Origin: Sphingomonadaceae bacterium
GTDB taxonomy: Bacteria > Pseudomonadota > Alphaproteobacteria > Sphingomonadales > Sphingomonadaceae
Assembly: GCA_947442095.1 (NCBI GenBank)
Contig: CANEVG010000057.1
Location: forward strand, 1 to 12,871
Length of the DNA: 12,871 nucleotides
Direction of reading: 5' to 3'
Each line of letters opens with the position of its first letter. Position 1 is the stretch's first letter. Under the pieces are notes generated by a model. The model was not told where the DNA came from. It made no database searches and saw nothing but the letters and a program-made list of their open reading frames with translations. Below are positions 1 through 7,008 of the stretch, piece by piece. The position numbers and the translations under genes were made by a program.

Positions 1-1634
1 ACGCCGCCAAACGGATCGGCCTGATCGCCGAGGTAGACTGCATGCCAGGTCTTGGCCCCTGCCTTGTTCGCGGCCCAGGCGAGCGCGCTTTCGGTCCCGC
101 CAAATTCGTCGAGCAGCCCCAATTGCCGCGCTGTGCCGCCATCCCACACGCGCCCTTGCGCGATCCTGTCGATCTCCGCCGGGGTCTTTTTGCGCGATGC
201 CGCGACCAGCCCAAGGAACCGCGCGTAGCCCGATTCGATCTGCTGCTGGATCACCGCCTCCGCCGTGGGCGAGAACCCGCCGAACACATCGGGCTGGCCC
301 GAAAGCGGCGTGGTGCGCACGCCGTCTGTCCCCACGCCGATCTTGGCGAGCGCTTCCTCAAAGCTCGGGATCACCGCGAAAATGCCGATCGAGCCAGTGA
401 TCGTGGCCGGCTCGGCAAAGATGCGGTCAGCCGGCGTTGAAACCCAATACCCCCCGCTGGCCGCCAGGCCGCCCATCGAAACCGCGACCGGCAGCTTCCG
501 GTCCTTCATCCGCGCAATCGCGGCGCGAATGCGCTCCGAACCAGTAACCGAACCACCGGGCGAATCGACCCGCACGACCAATGCCGCGTAGTCCCCGCTC
601 GCGGCAGCCTCGTCGATCAGATCGGCAATGCGGTCGCCGCCCGCCGCGCCCGGGCCGGCATCACCATCAACAATCGTCCCCGCCACGGTCACCACCGCGA
701 TAGCCTTGCCCTCGTTTGGCGCCTTGCGATCGGAAAGATAGGCCCCGAGCCGCACGTGCTTGAACGCGCCGTCCGGCCCGCCCTTTTCTGCGCCGACAAT
801 CTCCGCCACGCGCTTGCCGAAAGTCGCCTTGTCGCCGATCCGGTCGACCAGCCCGGCTGCCACCGCCGCCTTGGCCGCATCGCCGCCCGAGGCCGCAACC
901 CATTTCACCGGATCGCCCGTGACCAGCGCGATGTTGGCCTTGGGCCGCGCCTTCTTGACGTCCGCCTGCCACGCTTCCCACAGCGCCGCATAGACCGCGC
1001 CGAGCGCTTCCTTCGCCTCGGGCGAGCCGTTCTCGCGCAGGAACGGCTCAACCGCGCTCTTGTAGGTGCCGACCTTGAACACGTGCGCCTTGATGCTCAG
1101 CCGGTCGAGCAGCGCTTTGAAATAAAGGCTGGTGCCGCCTGGCCCGGCGATGGCCGCGCCGCCAATCGGATCGACCCACGCCTCGCTGGCGTGCGCGGCG
1201 ATCTGCACCCCGTCGTCGGTGTAGAGCCCGGCACGCACCAGCACCGGCTTCTTCGCGCTGCGCACCGTGTCCATCGCCGCACCGATCCGGTTCATCGCCA
1301 CCTGGCTGCCACCGCCGAAGCCATCGAGATCGAGGACCACCGCCTTGATCCGGCTGTCGCTTGCCGCCGCCTCGATCGCGCGAACCAGATCCCGCTGCTG
1401 AAACGCCTTGGACGGCCCCTCGCCCGAAAGCAGCTGCGAGGGCCGGAAGCGCGTGCGCTCCTCCACCACCGGGCCATCGAGCGCCACATAGAGCGCGCCG
1501 CCCTCCACCATGCTGGGCGCAGGGCGCAGCGCGAGCAGCGCATAGAGCGCCCCAAAAAACAACAGCAGAAGGAGCAGCACGAGGCCGTCCTTGATGGCAA
1601 CGAGGATCTTCCAGACGGCGCGGGCAAATTTCAT
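1..1634 (-). CDS. sppA: Signal peptide peptidase SppA, 67 kDa type (C-terminus beyond window)
   Basis: Membrane-bound serine protease of family S49 that degrades cleaved signal peptides in the cytoplasmic membrane. The frame is open from the ATG at 1634 to the left edge (about 544 codons), so only the last part of a roughly 600-residue protein is missing. Residues about 9-35 form one hydrophobic signal anchor. Two S49 domains follow in tandem. The N-terminal one holds the general-base Lys in VGTYKSAVEPF (K192). The C-terminal one holds the nucleophile Ser in GGLAASGGYW (S393), preceded by VRVDSPGGSV. The 201-residue distance between them matches the E. coli enzyme (K209/S409), so both catalytic residues are present. 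It is divergent from pyrB across 75 bp. I see no sign of damage. Confidence 0.95.
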   Translation of the reverse strand, partial: MKFARAVWKILVAIKDGLVLLLLLLFFGALYALLALRPAPSMVEGGALYVALDGPVVEERTRFRPSQLLSGEGPSKAFQQRDLVRAIEAAASDSRIKAVVLDLDGFGGGSQVAMNRIGAAMDTVRSAKKPVLVRAGLYTDDGVQIAAHASEAWVDPIGGAAIAGPGGTSLYFKALLDRLSIKAHVFKVGTYKSAVEPFLRENGSPEAKEALGAVYAALWEAWQADVKKARPKANIALVTGDPVKWVAASGGDAAKAAVAAGLVDRIGDKATFGKRVAEIVGAEKGGPDGAFKHVRLGAYLSDRKAPNEGKAIAVVTVAGTIVDGDAGPGAAGGDRIADLIDEAAASGDYAALVVRVDSPGGSVTGSERIRAAIARMKDRKLPVAVSMGGLAASGGYWVSTPADRIFAEPATITGSIGIFAVIPSFEEALAKIGVGTDGVRTTPLSGQPDVFGGFSPTAEAVIQQQIESGYARFLGLVAASRKKTPAEIDRIAQGRVWDGGTARQLGLLDEFGGTESALAWAANKAGAKTWHAVYLGDQADPFGG

Positions 1635-1709
1635 GGGGGATATCTATGACCGCGCGCAGGCAGATGCCAGCCGAAACACTTGAGCCGCCTCAAGAGGCGC
1701 ACTAGTGGC
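1635..1709. promoter_or_regulatory. Divergent sppA/pyrB intergenic region
   Basis: This 75-bp spacer must hold the promoters of both sppA (leftward) and pyrB (rightward). I cannot recognise convincing -35/-10 boxes. A short inverted repeat, CGCCTC-AA-GAGGCG, lies at 1686-1699. Its right arm contains the AAGAGG (1692-1697) that is the best ribosome binding site for pyrB, so the site could be masked in a 5-bp hairpin. The pyrB frame can also be extended to a TTG at 1680, but no ribosome binding site precedes it. Confidence 0.45.
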
Positions 1710-2771
1710 ATGGTTTCGATGACAGAATCGAACCAAGAGGCCAGCCCCAAGGCCAGCCAAAGCGCTGACGGTCGCTATCCGGCAGGGGGCCTTGCCTTCC
1801 CGCACCGCGATCTCACCGGAATTTCACACCTCGCGCGCCACGAAATCCTTTATCTGCTGGATGAGGCCGAGCAATGGCTCGTGCTTAACCGCCAGCGTCA
1901 CAAGCACGCCGAGGTGCTCGCGGGCCTCACCATCATCAACGCGTTCTTCGAAAACTCCACCCGCACGCTGCTGTCGTTCGAGATCGCAGGCAAGCGGCTC
2001 GGTGCCGACGTGGTCAACATGCATGCCGCCACCAGCAGCGTGAAGAAGGGCGAAACGCTGATCGACACGGCGATGACGCTCAATGCCATGCGCGCCGATG
2101 CCATCGTCATCCGCCATGCGAGCTCCGGCGCGGTGCAGCTGATCGCGGACAAGGTCGATTGCCCGGTGCTGAACGCGGGCGACGGTAGCCACGAACACCC
2201 GACGCAAGCGCTGCTCGATGCGCTGACCATCCGCCATGCGCTCGGCTTGCCGAGGCAAAGCGACCTCAATGGGCTGAAGGTCACGATCTGCGGCGACATC
2301 CTGCACAGCCGGGTCGCGCGCTCAAACATTCTTGCTCTCACCGCGCTTGGCGCTGTCGTGAATGTCTGCGCGCCGCCGGCGCTGATGCCGGCGGAGATCG
2401 AAGCGATGGGCGTGCGCCCCTTCCACGATTTCGACGCCGCGCTCGAAGGTGCAGAAGTGGTGATGATGCTGCGCCTCCAGCAGGAGCGCATGTCCGGGCA
2501 GTTCATCCCGTCCCCGCGCGAATACCGCCACCTCTATGGCCTGACGCTGGAGCGCTTCGGCAAGCTGCCGCCCAATGTGCTGGTCATGCACCCCGGCCCG
2601 ATGAACCGCGGGATCGAGATCGACAGCCAGGTGGCGGATCACCCGACGCGCAGCCTTATCACCCGGCAAGTGGAAAGCGGGGTCGCGATCCGCATGGCCT
2701 GTCTTGATGTGCTGACGCGCCGAACCCGCGCCGTGCCCGGATGGACGGAAATGGGGAGTGCACTGGCATGA
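1710..2771 (+). CDS. pyrB: Aspartate carbamoyltransferase catalytic subunit PyrB
   Basis: Catalyses carbamoyl phosphate plus L-aspartate to N-carbamoyl-L-aspartate, the committed step of pyrimidine synthesis, in the cytoplasm. Family motifs are in order and intact: FENSTRT with the carbamoyl phosphate loop STRT (83-86), SVKKGET (110-116) with the Ser and Lys lent to the neighbouring active site, GSHEHPTQALLD (159-170), GDILHSRVARS (195-205), MLRLQQERM (253-261) and HPGPMNRG (294-301). The chosen ATG at 1710 follows AAGAGG by 12 bases. An in-frame ATG at 1719 and a TTG at 1680 are alternatives. At about 353 residues it is longer than E. coli PyrB (about 310), mainly through an N-terminal extension of roughly 30 residues, as in PyrB proteins that pair with PyrC'. 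Its TGA overlaps the next start (ATGA), implying translational coupling. Confidence 0.96.
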   Translation: MVSMTESNQEASPKASQSADGRYPAGGLAFPHRDLTGISHLARHEILYLLDEAEQWLVLNRQRHKHAEVLAGLTIINAFFENSTRTLLSFEIAGKRLGADVVNMHAATSSVKKGETLIDTAMTLNAMRADAIVIRHASSGAVQLIADKVDCPVLNAGDGSHEHPTQALLDALTIRHALGLPRQSDLNGLKVTICGDILHSRVARSNILALTALGAVVNVCAPPALMPAEIEAMGVRPFHDFDAALEGAEVVMMLRLQQERMSGQFIPSPREYRHLYGLTLERFGKLPPNVLVMHPGPMNRGIEIDSQVADHPTRSLITRQVESGVAIRMACLDVLTRRTRAVPGWTEMGSALA

Positions 2772-3997
2772 TCCCGCAGCCCCTCACGATCATCGGCGGC
2801 AAGCTCGTCCTGCCCCAAGGTGCGCCCAAGCCCGGCGCACTGCGCTGCGAGGAAGGCCGCATTGTTGCGCTGGGCGATATCCAGCCCGAAGCAGCCGACG
2901 AGGTGATCGACGCGCGCGGCGCACTCATCGCGCCGGGCCTTGTCGATTTCGGCGTCTTCGCGGTCGACAAGCCTGCGTTCCACTTCGGCGGGATCACCCG
3001 CGCCGCGCTGATGCCCGATCAGGGCCCGCCGCTCGACCATCCAGCGCGGGTTCGCTTCGCCGCGCAATCGGGCAAGCCCGACATGTGGGTTCACCCGCTC
3101 GCCGCCGCAACACGCGCGCTGGAAGGCACCGAGCTCGCCGAACTCGCGCTGATGCGCGAGGCCGGGGCGCGCGCCGTCTCCACCGGCCGGGGCTGGATTG
3201 GCGATTCGGGTGTGATGCTGCGGCTGATGGGCTATTGCGCGATGCTCGGCCTCGTGCTGGTCACCCACGCCGAAGATGCCGGGGTGAGCGGCCATGCCGT
3301 GGCGACGGCAGGCGAGATGGCGACCCGACTTGGCCTGCCCTCCGCCCCCGCCGCCGCCGAAGCGCTGGCCGTCGCGCGCGATATCGCGCTGGCTGAGCTC
3401 ACCGGTTGCCGCCTCCATTTCCGGCAGATCACCACTGCCGCCGCGCTCGATCTGGTGCGCAGTGCCAAGGTGCGCGGCGTGAAGGTGACCGCAGGCGTCA
3501 CGCCGGCGCACTTCATGCTGTCGGATCTGGAACTGGCCGAATTCCGCAGCTTCTGCCGCCTTTCACCGCCATTGCGCAGCGATGCTGACCGCAAGGCGGT
3601 GATCATGGCGATTGCCGACGGCACGATCGACGTAATCGCATCGGGGCACGATCCGCGCGGCGCGGAAGACAAGCGACTACCGTTCGCCGATGCTGAACCC
3701 GGCATGGCCGGGGCGGAAACCCTGCTCCCCTTGACACTGACACTGGTGCGCGACGGCCATATCGACATGGCCCGCGCGTTTGCACTGCTCGCGGCAAACC
3801 CGGCGGGTCTGCTCGGAGTGAAGGCCGGTCAGCTCGCGGTGGGGCTCGAAGCCGATCTCGCGCTGGTCGAACCCGAGCGCCCGTGGATCGTGGATCGCAG
3901 CAAGATGGCCGCGACTGCCGGGAACACGCCGTTCGATCGCAGACCCGTTGAGGGCCGCGTAACCGCGCTGTTCAAAGGCGGAAATCGGGTGGCTTGA
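2768..3997 (+). CDS. pyrC': Dihydroorotase-like protein, probably non-catalytic PyrC' partner of PyrB
   Basis: A 409-residue amidohydrolase-fold protein of the class I dihydroorotase family. The ATG at 2768 overlaps the pyrB stop by four bases. The fold is recognisable: APGLVD (55-60), VTHAED (165-170), an LHFRQITT stretch (216-223) and a C-terminal GLEADLALV stretch (359-367). The catalytic set is largely gone. The metal-binding HxH after the conserved Asp60 is replaced by FGVF (61-64). The SDDG region reads STGRG (138-142). The third His of the usual HxxHxST reads Gln220. The catalytic DHAPH motif reads GHDPR (293-297). Only His167 of the main ligands remains. In Pseudomonas, pyrB overlaps a similar inactive pyrC', whose product is needed to assemble active aspartate carbamoyltransferase; by analogy this protein is structural. 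A true dihydroorotase should be encoded elsewhere. Automatic annotation would probably call it an active dihydroorotase. Confidence 0.88.
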   Translation: MIPQPLTIIGGKLVLPQGAPKPGALRCEEGRIVALGDIQPEAADEVIDARGALIAPGLVDFGVFAVDKPAFHFGGITRAALMPDQGPPLDHPARVRFAAQSGKPDMWVHPLAAATRALEGTELAELALMREAGARAVSTGRGWIGDSGVMLRLMGYCAMLGLVLVTHAEDAGVSGHAVATAGEMATRLGLPSAPAAAEALAVARDIALAELTGCRLHFRQITTAAALDLVRSAKVRGVKVTAGVTPAHFMLSDLELAEFRSFCRLSPPLRSDADRKAVIMAIADGTIDVIASGHDPRGAEDKRLPFADAEPGMAGAETLLPLTLTLVRDGHIDMARAFALLAANPAGLLGVKAGQLAVGLEADLALVEPERPWIVDRSKMAATAGNTPFDRRPVEGRVTALFKGGNRVA

Positions 3998-4014
3998 TCG
4001 CAAATCAAGCCACC
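3988..4014. terminator. Hairpin between convergent pyrC' and SPOR lipoprotein genes
   Basis: Perfect 11-bp inverted repeat, GGTGGCTTGAT (3988-3998) and ATCAAGCCACC (4004-4014), with a 5-base loop. It overlaps the pyrC' stop codon and ends 13 bases before the stop of the convergent gene. There is no T-run on either side, so it is a terminator-like or bidirectional mRNA-end hairpin and not a textbook intrinsic terminator. Confidence 0.6.
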
Positions 4015-4027
4015 AGACGGCTCTCAA

Positions 4028-5392
4028 TCAGCGCTGCGCCATGCGGGTCGGAGCAATACGGCCCTGCGGCGTAACCCCGCGCGGTTCTGCCATCACGAGG
4101 CAGACGCCGCCCTTGGCCTTGACCGACTCGCACATCTGCCGCGCCGCGCCCGCTGCGGCAAAGCCCGAGGCCTGCACGCGGTATAACTTGCGGCCCTTGA
4201 CCGTGACTTCGCTGAACTGGCTATGATAGCTGGAAAGGCCGGCGTGTTGGGCGGTAAAGTGACGCCAGGCACGCTGCGCGCCTTCGGCCGAAGCGAACGC
4301 GCCAAGCTGGATCACGGGGCTGCCCTGCCCTGCCGGCGCGCCGGCGGCGCGAACCGGCAGGACCGCCGGCTTCGAGGTGAACTGCCGCTTGGCGGCGACC
4401 GGTGCCGCAGCAACGGCCTGCGCGCGGGTCTGTGCCCTGGAGGGCGGCAGATCGATCGCAGCAAGTTGCGCCCGGGCCGGAACCGATGAGGCATGGGCAA
4501 GAGCGGGCTGCGGCGCGGCCGCCGGGGCAGCCTCTGCCGGAGCCGCTGGCAAGGCGGCAACTGCCGCCTTGGGGAAATCCGCAGCTTCGGCTGCAGCTGC
4601 GCTGTCGGTGCTCTGTTCAGTGGCCTTGGCTGCTGCCTCGTTGGCGATCTGCGAGGGTTCCGGGAAGTTTGCTAGCGCCAGCGCCATCGGCTGGCCGGTA
4701 TCGCTGCGCAGCGGCGCACCGATCAGGCTGGCCACGCGGCGGCGGGTGTCGTCGGGGCTCGCCATCGCGGCCCAGGTCTGAAGCCGTTCATTGAGCTTGT
4801 CGGCCGGCACGTCCTGCTGCGCCATGAGCTTGGCTTCGCGCCAGCTGCCATCGAGCGCATAGGCATAGGCCAGGTTCTGGCGCATTTTTGCGGTGTTTCC
4901 GCCCGCGCGCAGCGCGTCGGTCAACGCAGCAATACCCACTGCGGTCTGTCCAGCCATCGCCATGGCCAGGCCATAGTCTGCTGCGGGAAGCGACTCGCGG
5001 TAACCGTTGAGCGTATCGGCGGCCTCGGTCGTGCGGCCCAGCGCGATATCGCAAAGGGCGAGGCTGAGCGCGGCCTTGCCGCTATCCTCGCCAAGCTGCA
5101 TCGCCTCCTCATACGCCTGCTTCGCGGCCTCGAACCGGCCAGCGCGCAGATAGGCTGTGCCCAGCAGTGTACGATAGGCGGAATTGCGCGGATCGGCGAG
5201 CACCGCCTGTTCAGCCAGAGCGATCGCCTTTTCGGGGCTGCCCTTGGTGAGCGCAGCCTGCGCACCGGACGCGAACTTCGCGTGGTTCGGACCACCAGCG
5301 GCACAACCGGCGAGAAGCCCTGCCGCCAATGCAGTCGTCACGCACAGGCGCGCGATGCGGCAGGAAGCCTTGCTGTAAGTAACGGTCGTCAT
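4028..5392 (-). CDS. TPR lipoprotein with C-terminal SPOR domain (TadD-like N-terminal half)
   Basis: Envelope lipoprotein of 454 residues from the ATG at 5392. The signal peptide ends in a lipobox LLAGC with the lipidated Cys at residue 30. TPR-type helices span about 36-195, including EKAIALAEQAVLADPRNSAY. This part resembles TadD-like TPR lipoproteins. A long Ala/Pro/Gln-rich linker (about 245-357) leads to a SPOR domain (about 358-434), starting PVIQLGAFASAEGA and ending GGVCLVM; SPOR domains bind septal glycan stripped of stem peptides. It is the last gene of the ParA-RHH operon. A GTG at 5422 overlaps the preceding stop as GTGA and would add ten residues. I prefer the ATG because the signal peptide is then a normal 29 residues and CGGGA lies upstream. 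A role at the division site is inferred from the SPOR domain and neighbours. Confidence 0.85.
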   Translation of the reverse strand: MTTVTYSKASCRIARLCVTTALAAGLLAGCAAGGPNHAKFASGAQAALTKGSPEKAIALAEQAVLADPRNSAYRTLLGTAYLRAGRFEAAKQAYEEAMQLGEDSGKAALSLALCDIALGRTTEAADTLNGYRESLPAADYGLAMAMAGQTAVGIAALTDALRAGGNTAKMRQNLAYAYALDGSWREAKLMAQQDVPADKLNERLQTWAAMASPDDTRRRVASLIGAPLRSDTGQPMALALANFPEPSQIANEAAAKATEQSTDSAAAAEAADFPKAAVAALPAAPAEAAPAAAPQPALAHASSVPARAQLAAIDLPPSRAQTRAQAVAAAPVAAKRQFTSKPAVLPVRAAGAPAGQGSPVIQLGAFASAEGAQRAWRHFTAQHAGLSSYHSQFSEVTVKGRKLYRVQASGFAAAGAARQMCESVKAKGGVCLVMAEPRGVTPQGRIAPTRMAQR

Positions 5393-5418
5393 GGCTTGAT
5401 GTCCCGGTTGAGAGCTGT

Positions 5419-5976
5419 TCACGATTGCCGCACGCGGCGCGCCAGATCATCGAGACCGGGCTTCGTTTCGAGGAAACGGTCGAGAGCCTCGACCACGATT
5501 TGCTGCGCGCTGCGATTGTCGACAGTGCAGGCGAGACGCAGGCGAAGGTGGCGCGGGCCGTCGAGCCGCAGCGTGAAAGCGGCCTTGCGCCCATCTTTCA
5601 GCGCCGTGCCGCGCGGGCGACGCGCCGATGGTACGGTATCCCTCGCTGCAGACGCTGCATCCCGCATGGCGCCCACCAGCGATTCAATGCGGCGCAGCAC
5701 TTCGGGCTGTGCCGGTTCGGGCAACGGATCGGCCGCGATGGCAACGACATCGGCTTGATCTGCTGCCTCGGCCGGGAAGACGTACGCGTCCTCGCCCATG
5801 TCGTTCCAGCCAAGGTCATCCTGCAAAGCCTCGGTCTGCGCCGGTGCGGAAAAGCCCATGCGCCGTTGGTCATCATAGGTCATCGGCAGGAGCTGTGGAC
5901 GCATGGCCGGGCGCGCGCCGCCCTTGCGGGCCAGCAGGCTGGGGCTCAGCGAAGCGAAGGATTTGGGCTCATTCAT
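5419..5976 (-). CDS. Hypothetical protein with C-terminal ribbon-helix-helix domain, likely ParA partner
   Basis: A 185-residue soluble protein starting at the ATG at 5976, 16 bases after the stop of the ParA-like gene, so co-transcribed. The C-terminal part (about 131-175) reads as a ribbon-helix-helix fold: a beta strand KAAFTLRLD, a helix with HLRLRLAC, a turn, and a helix RSAQQIVVEALDRFLE. The N-terminus (residues 8-28) is basic, with SLLARKGGARPAMRPQ. The middle (about 40-125) is acidic, Pro/Ala-rich and probably disordered. In type Ib partition systems a ParA-like ATPase is followed by a small RHH protein whose flexible basic tail stimulates the ATPase; the layout here is similar, but the chain is about twice as long. 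DNA binding and ParA contact are inferred. A start at 6018 overlapping the ParA-like gene is possible but less likely. Confidence 0.8.
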   Translation of the reverse strand: MNEPKSFASLSPSLLARKGGARPAMRPQLLPMTYDDQRRMGFSAPAQTEALQDDLGWNDMGEDAYVFPAEAADQADVVAIAADPLPEPAQPEVLRRIESLVGAMRDAASAARDTVPSARRPRGTALKDGRKAAFTLRLDGPRHLRLRLACTVDNRSAQQIVVEALDRFLETKPGLDDLARRVRQS

Positions 5977-5992
5977 GGTCTGCCTGCCCCGC

Positions 5993-6721
5993 TCACGAAC
6001 CGACGACCCGGCGGCCAAAGCCCCCGGCTGGCCGATGCGCGCCCGGTATCGCGGAGCTTGCGGTCGAAGGCTGCGGCACTGCGAACACAGTGCGGCGGAA
6101 GTTCTTTTCGAGCCGTTCGGAGATATAGGTCCACAGCACCGTCACTTCGGCGGCGGAGCGGCCCTTCGGATCGACTTCCATCACCGTGCGGCCATCAATC
6201 ATCGAGGCGGCAAAGTCGGTGCGATGGTGCAGCGTGACCGGGGCAACCGTGCCGTGCTGCGAAAGCGCGACCGCCGCTTCCGAAGTTATCCGTGCCTTGG
6301 GCGTAGCACCATTTACCACGAAGATCAGCGGCTTGCCCGCGCGCTCGCACAGATCGACCGTTGCGCCCACGGCGCGCAGATCGTGCGGGCTGGGGCGAGT
6401 GGGCACCACGATCAGTTCGGCCACCGAGATCACCGACTGGATCGCCATGGTGATGGCGGGCGGGGTATCGATCACGGCCAGCTTGAAGCCTTGCTGGCGC
6501 AGCACCGCCAAATCGCTCGCAAGGCGCGCCACGGTGGTCTGGGCAAACGCCGGGAATTCGGCCTCGCGTTCGTTCCACCAGTCAGAGAGCGAGCCTTGCG
6601 GATCAATATCGATGAGCACCACGGGACCGGCCCCGGCGCGCTGCGCCTGCACGGCGAGATGCCCGGACAAGGTCGTCTTGCCCGACCCCCCCTTTTGCGA
6701 TGCCAATGCCAATACGCGCAA
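5993..6721 (-). CDS. Orphan ParA/MinD-family ATPase
   Basis: P-loop ATPase of the ParA superfamily, which forms ATP-dependent dimers and positions cargo on the nucleoid or membrane. From a TTG start at 6721 it has 242 residues. The deviant Walker A KGGSGKTT (10-17) has the signature Lys10 as well as Lys15. The switch I/A' segment LIDIDPQGS follows at 36-44 and Walker B LAVIDTPP at 81-88. No ParB gene is adjacent; an RHH gene follows instead. The start is uncertain. TTG at 6721 puts the first strand right after the initiator, as in ParA proteins, with GGGGGG five bases upstream. An ATG at 6799 adds 26 unconserved residues and has no ribosome binding site. The C-terminal tail after about residue 210 is low complexity and probably disordered. 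Chromosomal orphan ParAs include MipZ and PpfA types; I cannot assign it to one. Confidence 0.88.
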   Translation of the reverse strand: MRVLALASQKGGSGKTTLSGHLAVQAQRAGAGPVVLIDIDPQGSLSDWWNEREAEFPAFAQTTVARLASDLAVLRQQGFKLAVIDTPPAITMAIQSVISVAELIVVPTRPSPHDLRAVGATVDLCERAGKPLIFVVNGATPKARITSEAAVALSQHGTVAPVTLHHRTDFAASMIDGRTVMEVDPKGRSAAEVTVLWTYISERLEKNFRRTVFAVPQPSTASSAIPGAHRPAGGFGRRVVGS

Positions 6722-7008
6722 AGTAGCCCCCCGTTTTGGGAAAGAATGAACGGTCTCTTGCAAGGGGATCGCAGAAGACACTGAAATTTTGGTTAACATC
6801 AAAGGGTTTAGTGCTGCGTGGAGCTGCGTCCAAGGCCTGCAATCACGGGCTAAACCCTTACCAGCCAAGTATTAACCAGCCGAAATGATCGGACCGCTTG
6901 AAAATGCGGGTCGATCCCGGCCATACGGGGGTGGCGCGGCGGGGAGCAGCCGGGTTTTTGTTAACCGGATTTTCCGGCTGACAGGCACAACAGGAGATTC
7001 GACCGGCC
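6722..7008. promoter_or_regulatory. Divergent regulatory region between ParA-like operon and Sel1-SPOR gene
   Basis: About 290 bp without a convincing gene, locally AT-rich against GC-rich surroundings. It must drive both divergent units. Three TTAAC elements occur: GTTAAC at 6792-6797 (palindromic), TTAACC at 6872-6877 and TTAACC at 6961-6966. They resemble the half-site of the alphaproteobacterial cell-cycle regulator CtrA (TTAA-N7-TTAA), but I find no full-length match; the closest is a 3-of-4 second half on the minus strand. A short inverted repeat CCGGA-TTT-TCCGG lies at 6965-6977. A ribosome binding site AGGAGA at 6992-6997 serves the rightward gene. No clear -35/-10 pair was identified. 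Confidence 0.5.

Noticed and set aside
756..1649. 297-codon plus-strand open frame opposite sppA
   Set aside because: Arg/Ala/His-rich shadow with no recognisable motif, entirely antisense to the intact sppA frame.
2639..3511. 290-codon minus-strand open frame opposite pyrB/pyrC'
   Set aside because: Low-complexity, Arg/Gly/His-rich composition typical of antisense frames in GC-rich genes, and it covers two well-supported genes.
2768..3997. Active dihydroorotase PyrC
   Set aside because: The HxH metal motif, the DHAPH catalytic motif and a further metal-binding His are all replaced, so an active enzyme is unlikely.
5993..6721. Chromosomal ParAB-parS partition locus
   Set aside because: No ParB gene and no parS-like palindrome (TGTTTCACGTGAAACA type) is present next to the ATPase.
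5425..6784. Two long plus-strand frames (5425-6237 and 5903-6784) opposite the RHH and ParA-like genes
   Set aside because: They overlap each other and the supported minus-strand operon; the translations have shadow-like composition and no motifs.
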